Source: Bradyrhizobium jicamae
Lineage (GTDB): Bacteria > Pseudomonadota > Alphaproteobacteria > Rhizobiales > Xanthobacteraceae
Length of the DNA: 42,732 bases
NCBI RefSeq assembly: GCF_018130695.1
Contig: NZ_JAFCJX010000047.1
Span: 1 to 42,732 of the forward strand
Direction: 5' to 3'
Part shown: positions 15,795 to 23,274 of the stretch, one piece after another
Position numbering within the stretch: position 1 is the first letter of the stretch
How the letters are laid out: each line of letters begins with the position of its first letter
Position numbers and translations under genes: made by a program
The notes under the pieces: generated by a model
The model's database searches: none
Told to the model about the DNA's origin: nothing
The model's input: only the letters and a program-made list of their open reading frames with translations

Positions 15795-16564
15795 GACTGC
15801 TCGGCTGCATTGCTCTCGCGAGCGCGCTTGCAGGCGCCGCGCTGGCGGCCGAGATTCCGCAGGACCAGCGCCGCTCCGGCTATAGCTTCATGAGCGCTGA
15901 TACCAAGGCGATGCAGGACGACGACACCGTCAATCCCGGCATGCTCTGGGTGCTCGACGGTGAGGCGCTGTGGAAGCGCAAGGCGGGCACATCGGACAAA
16001 TCCTGCGCCGATTGCCACTATGACGCGCGCGTCAGCATGAAGGGCGTGGCCGCGCACTATCCCGCCTATGAGAAAGCATTCGGCCGGCCGCTCGACCTCG
16101 AAGGGCGCATCAATCTCTGTCGCGCCAATCACCAGCAGGCGACGCCGCTTCCCTATGAAAGCCGCGACTTGCTCGCCTTGACGGCCTATGTCGCGCAGCA
16201 ATCACGGGGCATGCCGATCGAGGCCGGCGACGATCCTGATCTCAAGCCCTTCGTCGAACAGGGACGCGAGCTGTTCATGCAGCGACAGGGACAGCTCAAT
16301 CTCGGCTGCGCCAACTGCCACGATGATAACTGGGACAAGAAGCTTGCGGGGTCTGCGATCACGCAAGGACACCCGACTGGCTATCCGCTGTACCGGCTGG
16401 AATGGCAGTCGCTGGGATCATTGCAACGGCGGCTGCGCGCCTGCATCACCGGCATCCGCGCGCAGGCCTATGACTGGGGCTCACCCGAGCTGGTCGCGCT
16501 CGAGCTCTATCTGATGTCGCGCGCGCGGGGGATGCCGATGGAGGCACCGGCTGTGCGGCCGTAG
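15791..16564 (+). CDS. soxA: Diheme cytochrome SoxA
   Basis: 257 residues with a cleavable leader (MRLLGCIALASALAGAALAA). Two heme sites: C72-A-D-C-H76 and C173-A-N-C-H177. Cys218 in RLRACITGIRAQ is the expected cysteine (persulfide) ligand of the active-site heme, and another conserved Cys occurs in RINLCRAN. SoxAX catalyses oxidative attachment of sulfur substrates to SoxY. ATG 15791 overlaps the soxZ stop (ATGA). No soxB follows: the next gene is on the opposite strand. Confidence 0.92.
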   Translation: MRLLGCIALASALAGAALAAEIPQDQRRSGYSFMSADTKAMQDDDTVNPGMLWVLDGEALWKRKAGTSDKSCADCHYDARVSMKGVAAHYPAYEKAFGRPLDLEGRINLCRANHQQATPLPYESRDLLALTAYVAQQSRGMPIEAGDDPDLKPFVEQGRELFMQRQGQLNLGCANCHDDNWDKKLAGSAITQGHPTGYPLYRLEWQSLGSLQRRLRACITGIRAQAYDWGSPELVALELYLMSRARGMPMEAPAVRP

Positions 16565-16576
16565 GCAGCAGTCCAT

Positions 16577-16677
16577 CCCCTCATGGTGAGGAGCGCATAG
16601 CGCGTCTCGAACCATGAGGCCCCACTCGGGCCTCGCCCTTCGAGACGCTTGCTGCGCAAGCTCCTCAGGGTGAGGGT
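16577..16677. repeat. Rhizobial intergenic palindrome, CTCATGGTGAGGAG type
   Basis: The ends CCCCTCATGGTGAGGAGC and GCTCCTCAGGGTGAGGG are inverted, with nested pairs around GTCTCGAA and TTCGAGAC. A related copy in the opposite orientation is at 37330-37429. It lies between the convergent soxA and fpr genes and may end both transcripts. Confidence 0.8.
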
Positions 16678-16697
16678 CAAGTCTTGGTGCGGCTAAA

Positions 16698-17471
16698 TCA
16701 GCGCTCCGCGAACGCCTTCTCGACCACGAACTGCGCGGGCTCGCCGTGGTTGCCTTCGACGAAGCCGCGGCCGTTCAGCAGCGTGCGGGTGTCGGCGACC
16801 AGCGCCGGCGAGCCGCAGATCATGACGCGGTCATGGGCGGGATCGAGCGCGGGCAGATTGATGTCGGCAAACAGCTTGCCCGAGGTGATGAGGTCGGTGA
16901 TGCGGCCACGGTTGCGGAAGGGATCGCGGGTCACGGTCGGATAGTAGATCAGCTGGTCGCGCACGAGCTCGCCGATCAGCTCATCCTTCGGCAGCTGCTC
17001 GGTGATCATCTCGCCATAGGCGAGCTCCCTCACCTTGCGGCAGCCGTGCAGCAGCACGACCTTCTCGAAGCGGTCGTAGGTTTCAGGGTCCTTGATCACG
17101 CTGAGGAACGGCGCGAGGCCGGTGCCGGTGCCGACCAGATAGAGGTTGCGGCCGTCCTCGAGGTTGTCGATCACGAGCGTGCCGGTGGCCTTGCGGCTGA
17201 CGATGATCTCGTCGCCCTCTTTCAGGTGCTGGAGGCGCGAGGTCAGCGGGCCATCCGGAACCTTGATCGAGAAGAACTCGAGCGTGTCCTCGTAATTGGC
17301 GCTGGCGACGCTGTAGGCCCGCAGCAGCGGCTTCTCGCCGACCTTGAGCCCGATCATCGTGAACTCGCCGTTGCGGAAGCGGAACGACGGATTGCGGGTG
17401 GTCCTGAAGGAGAACAGCGTATCGGTCCAGTGGTGAACGCTCAGGACGCTTTCCTGGTTGAAGTTGCTCAT
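16698..17471 (-). CDS. fpr: Ferredoxin--NADP+ reductase
   Basis: 257 residues, the standard bacterial length. FAD binding is by LRAYSVASANYEDTLEF (the RxYS motif, residues about 50-66); NADP binding by VGTGTGLAPFLSVI and MICGSPALVADT; the end FVVEKAFAER is typical of bacterial class I enzymes whose C-terminus contacts the flavin. It exchanges electrons between NADPH and ferredoxin or flavodoxin in the cytoplasm. Start ATG 17471 has AAGGA 8 nt upstream. It is divergent from the enamidase gene with two overlapping operator-like sites 40-73 nt upstream of its start, hinting that it supplies reduced ferredoxin to the 6-hydroxynicotinate reductase-like enzyme. A general housekeeping role is the alternative. 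Confidence 0.93.
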   Translation of the reverse strand: MSNFNQESVLSVHHWTDTLFSFRTTRNPSFRFRNGEFTMIGLKVGEKPLLRAYSVASANYEDTLEFFSIKVPDGPLTSRLQHLKEGDEIIVSRKATGTLVIDNLEDGRNLYLVGTGTGLAPFLSVIKDPETYDRFEKVVLLHGCRKVRELAYGEMITEQLPKDELIGELVRDQLIYYPTVTRDPFRNRGRITDLITSGKLFADINLPALDPAHDRVMICGSPALVADTRTLLNGRGFVEGNHGEPAQFVVEKAFAER

Positions 17472-17510
17472 CGTCACATTCCTTGACCAAGGGGCCGGAT
17501 TGGCGGCAAA

Positions 17511-17530
17511 ATCATTCGTACACGATCGTT
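17511..17530. promoter_or_regulatory. Operator-like site 1 between fpr and the enamidase gene
   Basis: ATCATTCGTACACGATCGTT matches the reverse complement of the palindrome at 29583-29602 in 17 of 20 positions. It overlaps the next site by 6 bp. Confidence 0.6.
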
Positions 17531-17544
17531 AGTATACAAATGAA
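17525..17544. promoter_or_regulatory. Operator-like site 2 between fpr and the enamidase gene
   Basis: ATCGTTAGTATACAAATGAA matches the palindrome at 29583-29602 in 17 of 20 positions and holds the same GTATAC core. Its end is 73 bp before the enamidase start. Confidence 0.62.
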
Positions 17545-17617
17545 TAATCCAGCTTGATCCGACCGTCAAGGCACATGCAGAATGGTCGGCGAAGGCCTTG
17601 AACCAAAAGGAAAAACC

Positions 17618-18814
17618 ATGGCGCACGATGCACCCCAGGCGACCGGCCCGAGCAAGCTGGTGATCCACAATATCGGGCTTTTGCTGTCGGGCGACCTGGA
17701 ACGGCCGATTCTGGATGCCGACACCATCGTGGCCGAGAACGGCAAGATCACTGCAATAGGCCGCCTGAAGGATGTGGATACCGAGGGCGCCACCACCATC
17801 GTCGATGCCATGGGCACGACCGTCGCGCCAGGTCTGATCGACAGCCACGTCCACCCGGTGGCGGGCGACTGGACGCCGCGGCAGAACCAGATCAACTGGA
17901 TCGACAGCTATCTGCATGGCGGCGTCACCACCATGATCTCGGCCGGCGAGGTCCACATGCCCGGCCGTCCCCGCGACGTCGTCGGCGTCAAGGCGATGGC
18001 GATCTTCGCGCAGCGCGCGTTCTGGACGCTGCGGCCCGGCGGCGTGAAGGTGCACGCCGGCGCGCCGGTGATCGAATGCGAGATGGTCGAGGACGACTTC
18101 AAGGAAATGGCGGCCGCCGGCGTCAAGCTGCTCGGCGAGGTCGGTCTCGGCGGCGTCAAAGACGGGCCGACCGCACGCAAGATGGTCGGCTGGGCGCGCA
18201 AATACGGCATCCAGAGCACGATCCACACCGGCGGCCCCTCGATCCCCGGCTCCGGACTGATCGACAAGGACGTGGTGCTGGAGGCCGACACCGACGTGGT
18301 CGGCCACATCAATGGCGGCCACACGGCCCTGCCCGACGACCAGATCCGCTGCATCTGCGAGGGCTGCAAGCGCGGGCTGGAGCTGGTTCACAACGGCAAT
18401 GAGCGCTCGGCGCTGTTCACTCTGCGCACCGCGCGGGAGATGGGCGATCTGCATCGCGTCATCCTCGGCACCGATGCGCCGGCCGGCTCCGGCGTGCAGC
18501 CGCTCGGCATCCTGCGCATGGTCTCGATGCTGTCCTCGCTTGGCGAGCTGCCGGCCGAGCTCGCCTTTTGTCTGGCCACCGGCAATACCGCGCGGATGCG
18601 CGAGCTCGACTGCGGCCTGATCGAGGTCGGCCGCTCCGCCGATTTCGTGCTGATGGACAAGGCCCAGCACTCACCGGGCAAGAACATCCTGGAGAGCGTG
18701 CAGCTCGGCGACCTCCCCGGCATCGGCATGACCATCATCGACGGCATCGTGCGCACGCAACGCAGCCGCAACACGCCGCCGGCCGGCAAGGTGCCGGAGA
18801 TCGTGGCGAAGTAG
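17618..18814 (+). CDS. Amidohydrolase, enamidase-like (nicotinate pathway)
   Basis: 398 residues of the amidohydrolase superfamily. Metal ligands visible are H77 and H79 (LIDSHVHP), H203 (STIHTGGPS), H230 (VVGHINGGHT) and D286 (LGTDAPAGSG). The blocks GDWTPRQNQI, HGGVTTMISAGEVHMPGRPRD and LGEVGLGGVKDGPTARKMV recall the enamidase of Eubacterium barkeri, which opens 1,4,5,6-tetrahydro-6-oxonicotinate to 2-formylglutarate and ammonia. The assignment gains weight from the nicotinate dehydrogenase and 6-hydroxynicotinate reductase genes 9-12 kb away, linked by shared operator-like sites. AAAGGA (17606-17611) precedes ATG 17618 by 6 nt. Other amidohydrolases (imidazolonepropionase-like) are the alternative. 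Confidence 0.78.
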   Translation: MAHDAPQATGPSKLVIHNIGLLLSGDLERPILDADTIVAENGKITAIGRLKDVDTEGATTIVDAMGTTVAPGLIDSHVHPVAGDWTPRQNQINWIDSYLHGGVTTMISAGEVHMPGRPRDVVGVKAMAIFAQRAFWTLRPGGVKVHAGAPVIECEMVEDDFKEMAAAGVKLLGEVGLGGVKDGPTARKMVGWARKYGIQSTIHTGGPSIPGSGLIDKDVVLEADTDVVGHINGGHTALPDDQIRCICEGCKRGLELVHNGNERSALFTLRTAREMGDLHRVILGTDAPAGSGVQPLGILRMVSMLSSLGELPAELAFCLATGNTARMRELDCGLIEVGRSADFVLMDKAQHSPGKNILESVQLGDLPGIGMTIIDGIVRTQRSRNTPPAGKVPEIVAK

Positions 18815-18824
18815 CCCGCTATTT

Positions 18825-18916
18825 GTAGGGTGGGCAAAGGAGCGAAGCGACGTGCCCACCATCACGAGCACGCCGGGAATGGTGGGCACGGCGCTGCGCG
18901 CCTTTGCCCACCCTAC
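18825..18916. repeat. Nested intergenic palindrome, GTAGGGTGGGCAAAGG type
   Basis: Outer arms GTAGGGTGGGCAAAGG (18825-18840) and its exact complement (18901-18916) enclose inner arms CGTGCCCACCAT (18851-18862) and ATGGTGGGCACG (18879-18890). A second copy is at 21197-21315. The two copies flank the 19120-21191 gene pair. Confidence 0.9.
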
Positions 18917-19119
18917 CGGATCGTCCTGCGATCCGCGGCCAGTCGTCGCATGGATTGACGTGCGAGCCGTTCCTTTCACCCGTCGTCATTGAGGTGTATC
19001 CTGCGCCCAAAGCGAACCTAGCCGGCGGCACTCGCAAGAGGCATTTTCGATCCGGAATAGTTCCTGCTGCACGCCGCCGAGCTGTGTTGATTCACACCAG
19101 GCAAACAGGAGGCAGCACG

Positions 19120-20520
19120 ATGACGATGAGGCCAGATCCCACGTTTCACGCCTCGCCGAAGCTTGCGATGGAAGCGCCGGCCGAGACCTTCGCCTACACC
19201 GTGCTGCTCAGCCCGGACTTTTCCAAGCCCGACGCGCTCGCCGTGATCGACGTCAAGCCGGGATCACCGACCTACAGCAAGATCGTCCACACCGTGACGA
19301 TGCCCAACAAGGGCGATGAGTTTCACCATTTCGGATGGAACGCCTGCTCATCGGCCCTGTCCCCGCTCGCGGGACACGCCTTCATCGAGCGCCGTTATCT
19401 CATTATTCCCGGCATGCGATCCTCACGGATCTACATCGTCGATACCAAGCCGGATCCCAGGGAAGCCAAGATCCACAAGATCATCGAACCCGAGGAGGTC
19501 TTCAAGAAGACCGGCTACTCGCGGCCGCACACGATCCACTGCGGCCCGGAGGGCATCTATGTCTCGACACTCGGCGGTGGCGGCAAGGACGGCACCGATG
19601 GCCCGCCCGGCATCTTCATCATGGACTGCGAGACGTTCGAGGTGCTCGGGCGCTGGGAGATCGATCGCGGTTCGCAGACCAAGCACTATGACTTCTGGTG
19701 GAACCTGCCGCGCGATTACATGGTGAGCAGTGAATGGGCCTTGCCGCCGCAGTTCGAGAACGGAATCGTGCCGGAGGATCTGCTGTCGAACAAATACGGC
19801 CATCGCCTGCATTTCTGGGATCTGCGGGCGCGGCGCAATGTCCAGACCATCGATCTCGGCGCCAATCATCAAATGGCGCTGGAGGTGCGTCCCGCGCATG
19901 ATCCGGTCCGCGAATATGGCTTCGTCGGCGTCGTGGTCGATACCACCAACCTCGAGGGTTCGATCTGGACCTGGTGGCGCGAGGGCGGCAAGTTTCACAT
20001 CGAGAAGACGGCGACGATCCCGCCCGAGGCAGCACAGAAGGACCAGCTGCCGCCGCTGCTGCAGGGCTTTGGCGCGGTGCCGCCGCTGGTGACCGACATC
20101 GACCTGTCGATGGACGACAAGTTTCTCTACGTCGCCTGCTGGGGCACCGGTGAGATGCGCCAATACGACGTCAGCGATCCCCGCAAGCCGAAGCTCGCCG
20201 GATCGGTCCGCATCGGCGGCATCGTTCGCCGCGCACCGCACCCGAACGGCCAGGCCTTTGCCGGCGGTCCGCAAATGGTCGAGATCAGCCGCGACGGCAA
20301 GCGGGTCTACTGGACCAATTCGCTGTACTCGACCTGGGACGACCAGTTCTATCCGCAGGGTATTCCGGGCGCCGAGGTGATGGCGAATGCGAGCCCGGGT
20401 GGCGGCCTCGAACTCGCAAAGGATTATTGGGTGAGCCTCCCCGACGGCTACCGTGCGCACCAGATCCGGCTCGACGGCGGTGACTGTTCGACGGATTCGT
20501 TCTGCTATCCGTCGGCGTGA
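19120..20520 (+). CDS. mtoX: Selenium-binding protein SBP56 family / methanethiol oxidase
   Basis: 466 residues, the length of SELENBP1-family proteins. Hallmarks include the DEFHHFGWNACSS segment (H69, H70, C76), RSSRIYIVDTKPDPREAKIHK, TIHCGPEGIYVSTLGG and the C-terminal GPQMVEISRDGKRVYWTNSLYSTWDDQFYP. Bacterial and human members oxidise methanethiol to formaldehyde, sulfide and hydrogen peroxide; the bacterial enzyme is a copper protein. No signal peptide is seen from the chosen start, unlike the periplasmic Hyphomicrobium enzyme, so it probably acts in the cytoplasm. ATG 19120 has AGGAGG (19107-19112) 7 nt upstream. It overlaps the downstream membrane-protein gene. The symbol reflects family, not a tested activity. 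Confidence 0.85.
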   Translation: MTMRPDPTFHASPKLAMEAPAETFAYTVLLSPDFSKPDALAVIDVKPGSPTYSKIVHTVTMPNKGDEFHHFGWNACSSALSPLAGHAFIERRYLIIPGMRSSRIYIVDTKPDPREAKIHKIIEPEEVFKKTGYSRPHTIHCGPEGIYVSTLGGGGKDGTDGPPGIFIMDCETFEVLGRWEIDRGSQTKHYDFWWNLPRDYMVSSEWALPPQFENGIVPEDLLSNKYGHRLHFWDLRARRNVQTIDLGANHQMALEVRPAHDPVREYGFVGVVVDTTNLEGSIWTWWREGGKFHIEKTATIPPEAAQKDQLPPLLQGFGAVPPLVTDIDLSMDDKFLYVACWGTGEMRQYDVSDPRKPKLAGSVRIGGIVRRAPHPNGQAFAGGPQMVEISRDGKRVYWTNSLYSTWDDQFYPQGIPGAEVMANASPGGGLELAKDYWVSLPDGYRAHQIRLDGGDCSTDSFCYPSA

Positions 20521-21191
20521 ATGTGAGCGCGGCCGATTGGACACTGGCCTGGCTGTGGCTGGCTGTCATTGCGAGCGGCCTCTACCACGGGATCAACCCC
20601 GGCATGGGTTGGCCGCTCGCGGTTTCGGCCGGATTGATGCAGCGAAGCTCGCGTGCGCTGGTGGCTGCCCTCGGGCCGCTCGCGATCGGCCACCTGCTCG
20701 CGATGCTGCTCGTGATCCTGCCCTTCGCGCTGCTGGTCGCGCTTGTCGACTGGCAACGTCCGATCCGGATCAGCGCCAGCCTGCTTGTCATCTGCTTCGG
20801 CCTCTATCGGTTGATCGACCGGCGGCATCCGAAGGCGTTGGCGCGGATACCGCCGACGCAGCTCGGCCTGTGGTCCTTCGCGGTGGCGATCGCCCATGGC
20901 GCGGCGCTGATGCTGGTGCCAATCTATCTCGGGCTCTGCCGGGAGGCCGATGCCGACACGGGCCACGCGGCCGCTCGCGCTTTGATCGACGTCAACCTGA
21001 CGATGGCCGTGCTGGTCTCCATCGTCCACGCGAGCGCGATGATCGCCGCCGGCGGATGCCTGGCGTGGCTGGTCTACCGCTATCTCGGCCTCAAATTCGT
21101 CAGCCGGAGCTGGTTCAATCTGGATACCGTCTGGGCTGCCAGTCTCGTGCTGGTCGGCGCCGTCGCACTGGCGTTCGGCCTCGAAGCGTAG
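20517..21191 (+). CDS. Six-helix-type membrane protein with intramembrane histidines
   Basis: 224 residues with about six hydrophobic segments. Four histidines sit in or beside helices: SGLYHGINPGMGWPLAV (about 24), AIGHLLAML (about 60), AIAHGAALMLVPIY (about 127) and SIVHASAM (about 171). The pattern recalls metal permeases of the HupE/UreJ/NiCoT kind, without the exact HX4DH motif. The GTG start (20517) overlaps the stop of the methanethiol-oxidase-like gene, so the two are translationally coupled. A role in metal delivery to, or product handling for, that enzyme is inference. I do not recognise a named family. Confidence 0.8.
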   Translation: MNVSAADWTLAWLWLAVIASGLYHGINPGMGWPLAVSAGLMQRSSRALVAALGPLAIGHLLAMLLVILPFALLVALVDWQRPIRISASLLVICFGLYRLIDRRHPKALARIPPTQLGLWSFAVAIAHGAALMLVPIYLGLCREADADTGHAAARALIDVNLTMAVLVSIVHASAMIAAGGCLAWLVYRYLGLKFVSRSWFNLDTVWAASLVLVGAVALAFGLEA

Positions 21192-21196
21192 ATACA

Positions 21197-21315
21197 TAGG
21201 GTGGGCAAAGCGACCCCGTCCACGGTAGCTCAACGAGCGAAGACGGAAGCGTGCCCACCATCGCGAGCACGCCGGGAATGGTGGGCACGGCGCAAAGCGC
21301 CTTTGCCCACCCTAC
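21197..21315. repeat. Nested intergenic palindrome, second TAGGGTGGGCAAAG copy
   Basis: Arms TAGGGTGGGCAAAG (21197-21210) and CTTTGCCCACCCTA (21301-21314), with inner CGTGCCCACCAT / ATGGTGGGCACG pairs, as at 18825-18916. It carries extra sequence in its left arm. It separates two convergent genes and ends one base before the MarR stop. Confidence 0.9.
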
Positions 21316-21771
21316 TCAACGCAATTTACTCAGCAGCGCGACCAGCGTCTCGCGCTCTTTGGCATCAAGCGGCGCCAGCGTTTCCTTGGAAATCGCCAGC
21401 GCGGCGGGTGCGGCTTTCTCGGCCAGTTGCTGGCCTGCACGCGAGAGACTGACCTGCAGGCGGCGCCCATCCTCGGGATCGGGCGACGTCTCAGTCAACC
21501 CGCGCGCGGTGAGCCGATCGATCACGCCCTTGATGGTCGCGACATCCATCGAGGTCAGCCGCCCCAGCTGGTTCTGCGAGCACGCGCCGACCTCGGACAG
21601 TTTCGACAGCGCGGCCCATTGCGTCGGCGTCAGGTTGATCCCGATGTCGCGGGCGAAAATCATGGCGTGGCGCTGCGAGACCTGGCGCAGGATGAAGCCG
21701 ATCTGCTCGTCGAGCACATAGGGCGATTTGGCTGCCTTGACGCTTCGCTTGGGAGACCCGTTCCTTGCCAT
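21316..21771 (-). CDS. MarR-family transcriptional regulator
   Basis: 151 residues. The winged-helix DNA-binding region spans LTPTQWAALSKLSEVGACSQNQLGRLTSMDVATIKGVIDRLTARGLTETSPDPEDGRRLQV in sense, with the recognition helix near TSMDVATIKGVIDRL (about 72-86) and the wing at DPEDGRRLQVSL. Long amphipathic helices flank it for dimerisation. It is the last gene of the operon running from 29520 and starts 10 nt after livF. MarR-type NicR controls nicotinate genes in Pseudomonas putida, so this is the leading candidate for binding the GTATAC palindromes. The link is inference. Confidence 0.9.
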   Translation of the reverse strand: MARNGSPKRSVKAAKSPYVLDEQIGFILRQVSQRHAMIFARDIGINLTPTQWAALSKLSEVGACSQNQLGRLTSMDVATIKGVIDRLTARGLTETSPDPEDGRRLQVSLSRAGQQLAEKAAPAALAISKETLAPLDAKERETLVALLSKLR

Positions 21772-21781
21772 CGTCCCGCCC

Positions 21782-22486
21782 CTACAGCGACAGATGCGCG
21801 TCGCGGATGTCCGGACGCGCGTCGAGCTCGGCCATGGTGCCGCCGAAGCAGATCCGGCCGCGCTCGATGATGTAGGCGCGGTCGGAGATCAACCGCGCGA
21901 AATGCAGGTTCTGCTCGGAGACCACGATGCTCACCCCCTCCTTCTTCATGGCGAGGATCGCATCGACCATCTGCTCGACGATCTTCGGCGACAGCCCTTC
22001 CGACGGCTCATCCAGCAGCACCAGCGAGGGATTACCCATCAAGGTGCGCGCGATCGTCAGCATCTGCTGCTCGCCGCCGCTCATGCGGCCGCCGGGGCGG
22101 TTGCGCATCTCGCCGAGATTGGGAAACAGCTTGAACAGTTTTTCGCGATCCCATTCCGGTGCGTTGGCGCGCTTCGGCTGGCGTCCAACCTCGAGATTCT
22201 CCTCGACGGTCAGATCGGTGAAGATTCGCCGCTCCTCCGGCACATAGCCGAGGCCGCCACGCACGATCGCATGCGTCGGCTCGCGCGAGACGTCCTTGCC
22301 TTCGAACACGATCTGGCCGGAGCGGTTCTGGACGAGACCGACGATGGAGCGGAACGTGGTCGATTTGCCGGCGCCGTTGCGGCCGAGCAACGCAACCACT
22401 TCACCCTCCCCGACCTCGAAACCGATGTCGAACAGGATGTGCGCCGGGCCGTAGAAGCTGTTGAGATCCTTCACCGCGAGCTTCAT
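21782..22486 (-). CDS. livF: Branched-chain-type ABC transporter ATP-binding protein LivF
   Basis: 234 residues. Walker A GRNGAGKS (35-42), signature MSGGEQQML, Walker B LVLLDEPSEGLSP and the VSEQN switch region (Asn-containing, typical of LivF) are visible. The start overlaps the livG stop (ATGA). It belongs to a HAAT-type importer whose other parts lie upstream in the same operon. The symbol denotes family, not leucine specificity: HAAT systems also carry aromatic acids and amides, and the operon suggests a pyridine acid. Confidence 0.92.
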   Translation of the reverse strand: MKLAVKDLNSFYGPAHILFDIGFEVGEGEVVALLGRNGAGKSTTFRSIVGLVQNRSGQIVFEGKDVSREPTHAIVRGGLGYVPEERRIFTDLTVEENLEVGRQPKRANAPEWDREKLFKLFPNLGEMRNRPGGRMSGGEQQMLTIARTLMGNPSLVLLDEPSEGLSPKIVEQMVDAILAMKKEGVSIVVSEQNLHFARLISDRAYIIERGRICFGGTMAELDARPDIRDAHLSL

Positions 22487-23274
22487 GCGTGCGCTCCCTC
22501 GCGATGCCGGGCGTCATAGACGAGGCCTTCGCCAAGATAGATCGCCCGCACCTGCGCGTTGCCGCGGACCTCCTCGGGCGAGCCTTCGGCGATCAGCGTG
22601 CCGCGGTTCAGCACCAGGATGCGGTCGGCATGCTCGAACACCACGTCCATGTCGTGCTCGGTGAAGAGCACGCCGAGCGACTGCTCGCGCGCGATCTGCG
22701 CGGTCAGCCGCATCAATTCGATCCGTTCGCGCGGCGCCATGCCGGCAGTGGGCTCGTCCATCAACAGCAGTTTCGGCTGGTTGGCGAGCGCGATTGCAAG
22801 CTCCAGCCGCTTGAGGTCGCCATAGGCGAGCTCGCCGCAGGGGCGCTCGGCATAGGCACCCATGCCGACGAGATCGAGCAGCCGGCCCGCCTCCTCGCGC
22901 GCGAAATTCGTAGTCGAGCGCCAGAGATTGAACAGCTGCTGCCGGTGCGAGACCAGCGCGACCTGGACGTTCTCGCGCACCGTCATGGTCGGGAATGTCG
23001 CGGTGATCTGGAAGGTGCGGCCGACGCCCATCCGCCAGACCACGCGCGGCTTCTTGCCGGTAGTCTCCTGCCCCATCACGCGGATGCGGCCGGAGTCCGG
23101 CGTGTTCTGGCCGTTGAGCATGTCAAAGCAGGTGCTCTTGCCCGCCCCGTTCGGCCCGATCAGCGCCAGAATCTCGCCGGCACGCAGCTCGAACGAGACG
23201 CCGCGCACGGCGTGCACGCCGCCATAGGACTTTGTGAGCCCCTCGACCGACAGCAATGTGGGGACCATGCTCAT
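22483..23274 (-). CDS. livG: Branched-chain-type ABC transporter ATP-binding protein LivG
   Basis: 263 residues from ATG 23274, which overlaps the permease stop (ATGA). Walker A GPNGAGKS (40-47), GVGRTFQ Q-loop region, signature region ELAYGDLKRLELA (the LivG version of LSGGQ), Walker B LLLMDEPTAGMAP and FTEHDMDVVF with the switch His are present. The open frame extends far upstream through the permease gene in another frame; that extension is not real. Confidence 0.92.
   Translation of the reverse strand: MSMVPTLLSVEGLTKSYGGVHAVRGVSFELRAGEILALIGPNGAGKSTCFDMLNGQNTPDSGRIRVMGQETTGKKPRVVWRMGVGRTFQITATFPTMTVRENVQVALVSHRQQLFNLWRSTTNFAREEAGRLLDLVGMGAYAERPCGELAYGDLKRLELAIALANQPKLLLMDEPTAGMAPRERIELMRLTAQIAREQSLGVLFTEHDMDVVFEHADRILVLNRGTLIAEGSPEEVRGNAQVRAIYLGEGLVYDARHREGAHA

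Noticed and set aside
16565..16697. A truncated soxB or other gene after soxA
   Set aside because: The whole interval is a palindromic repeat with no coding signal.
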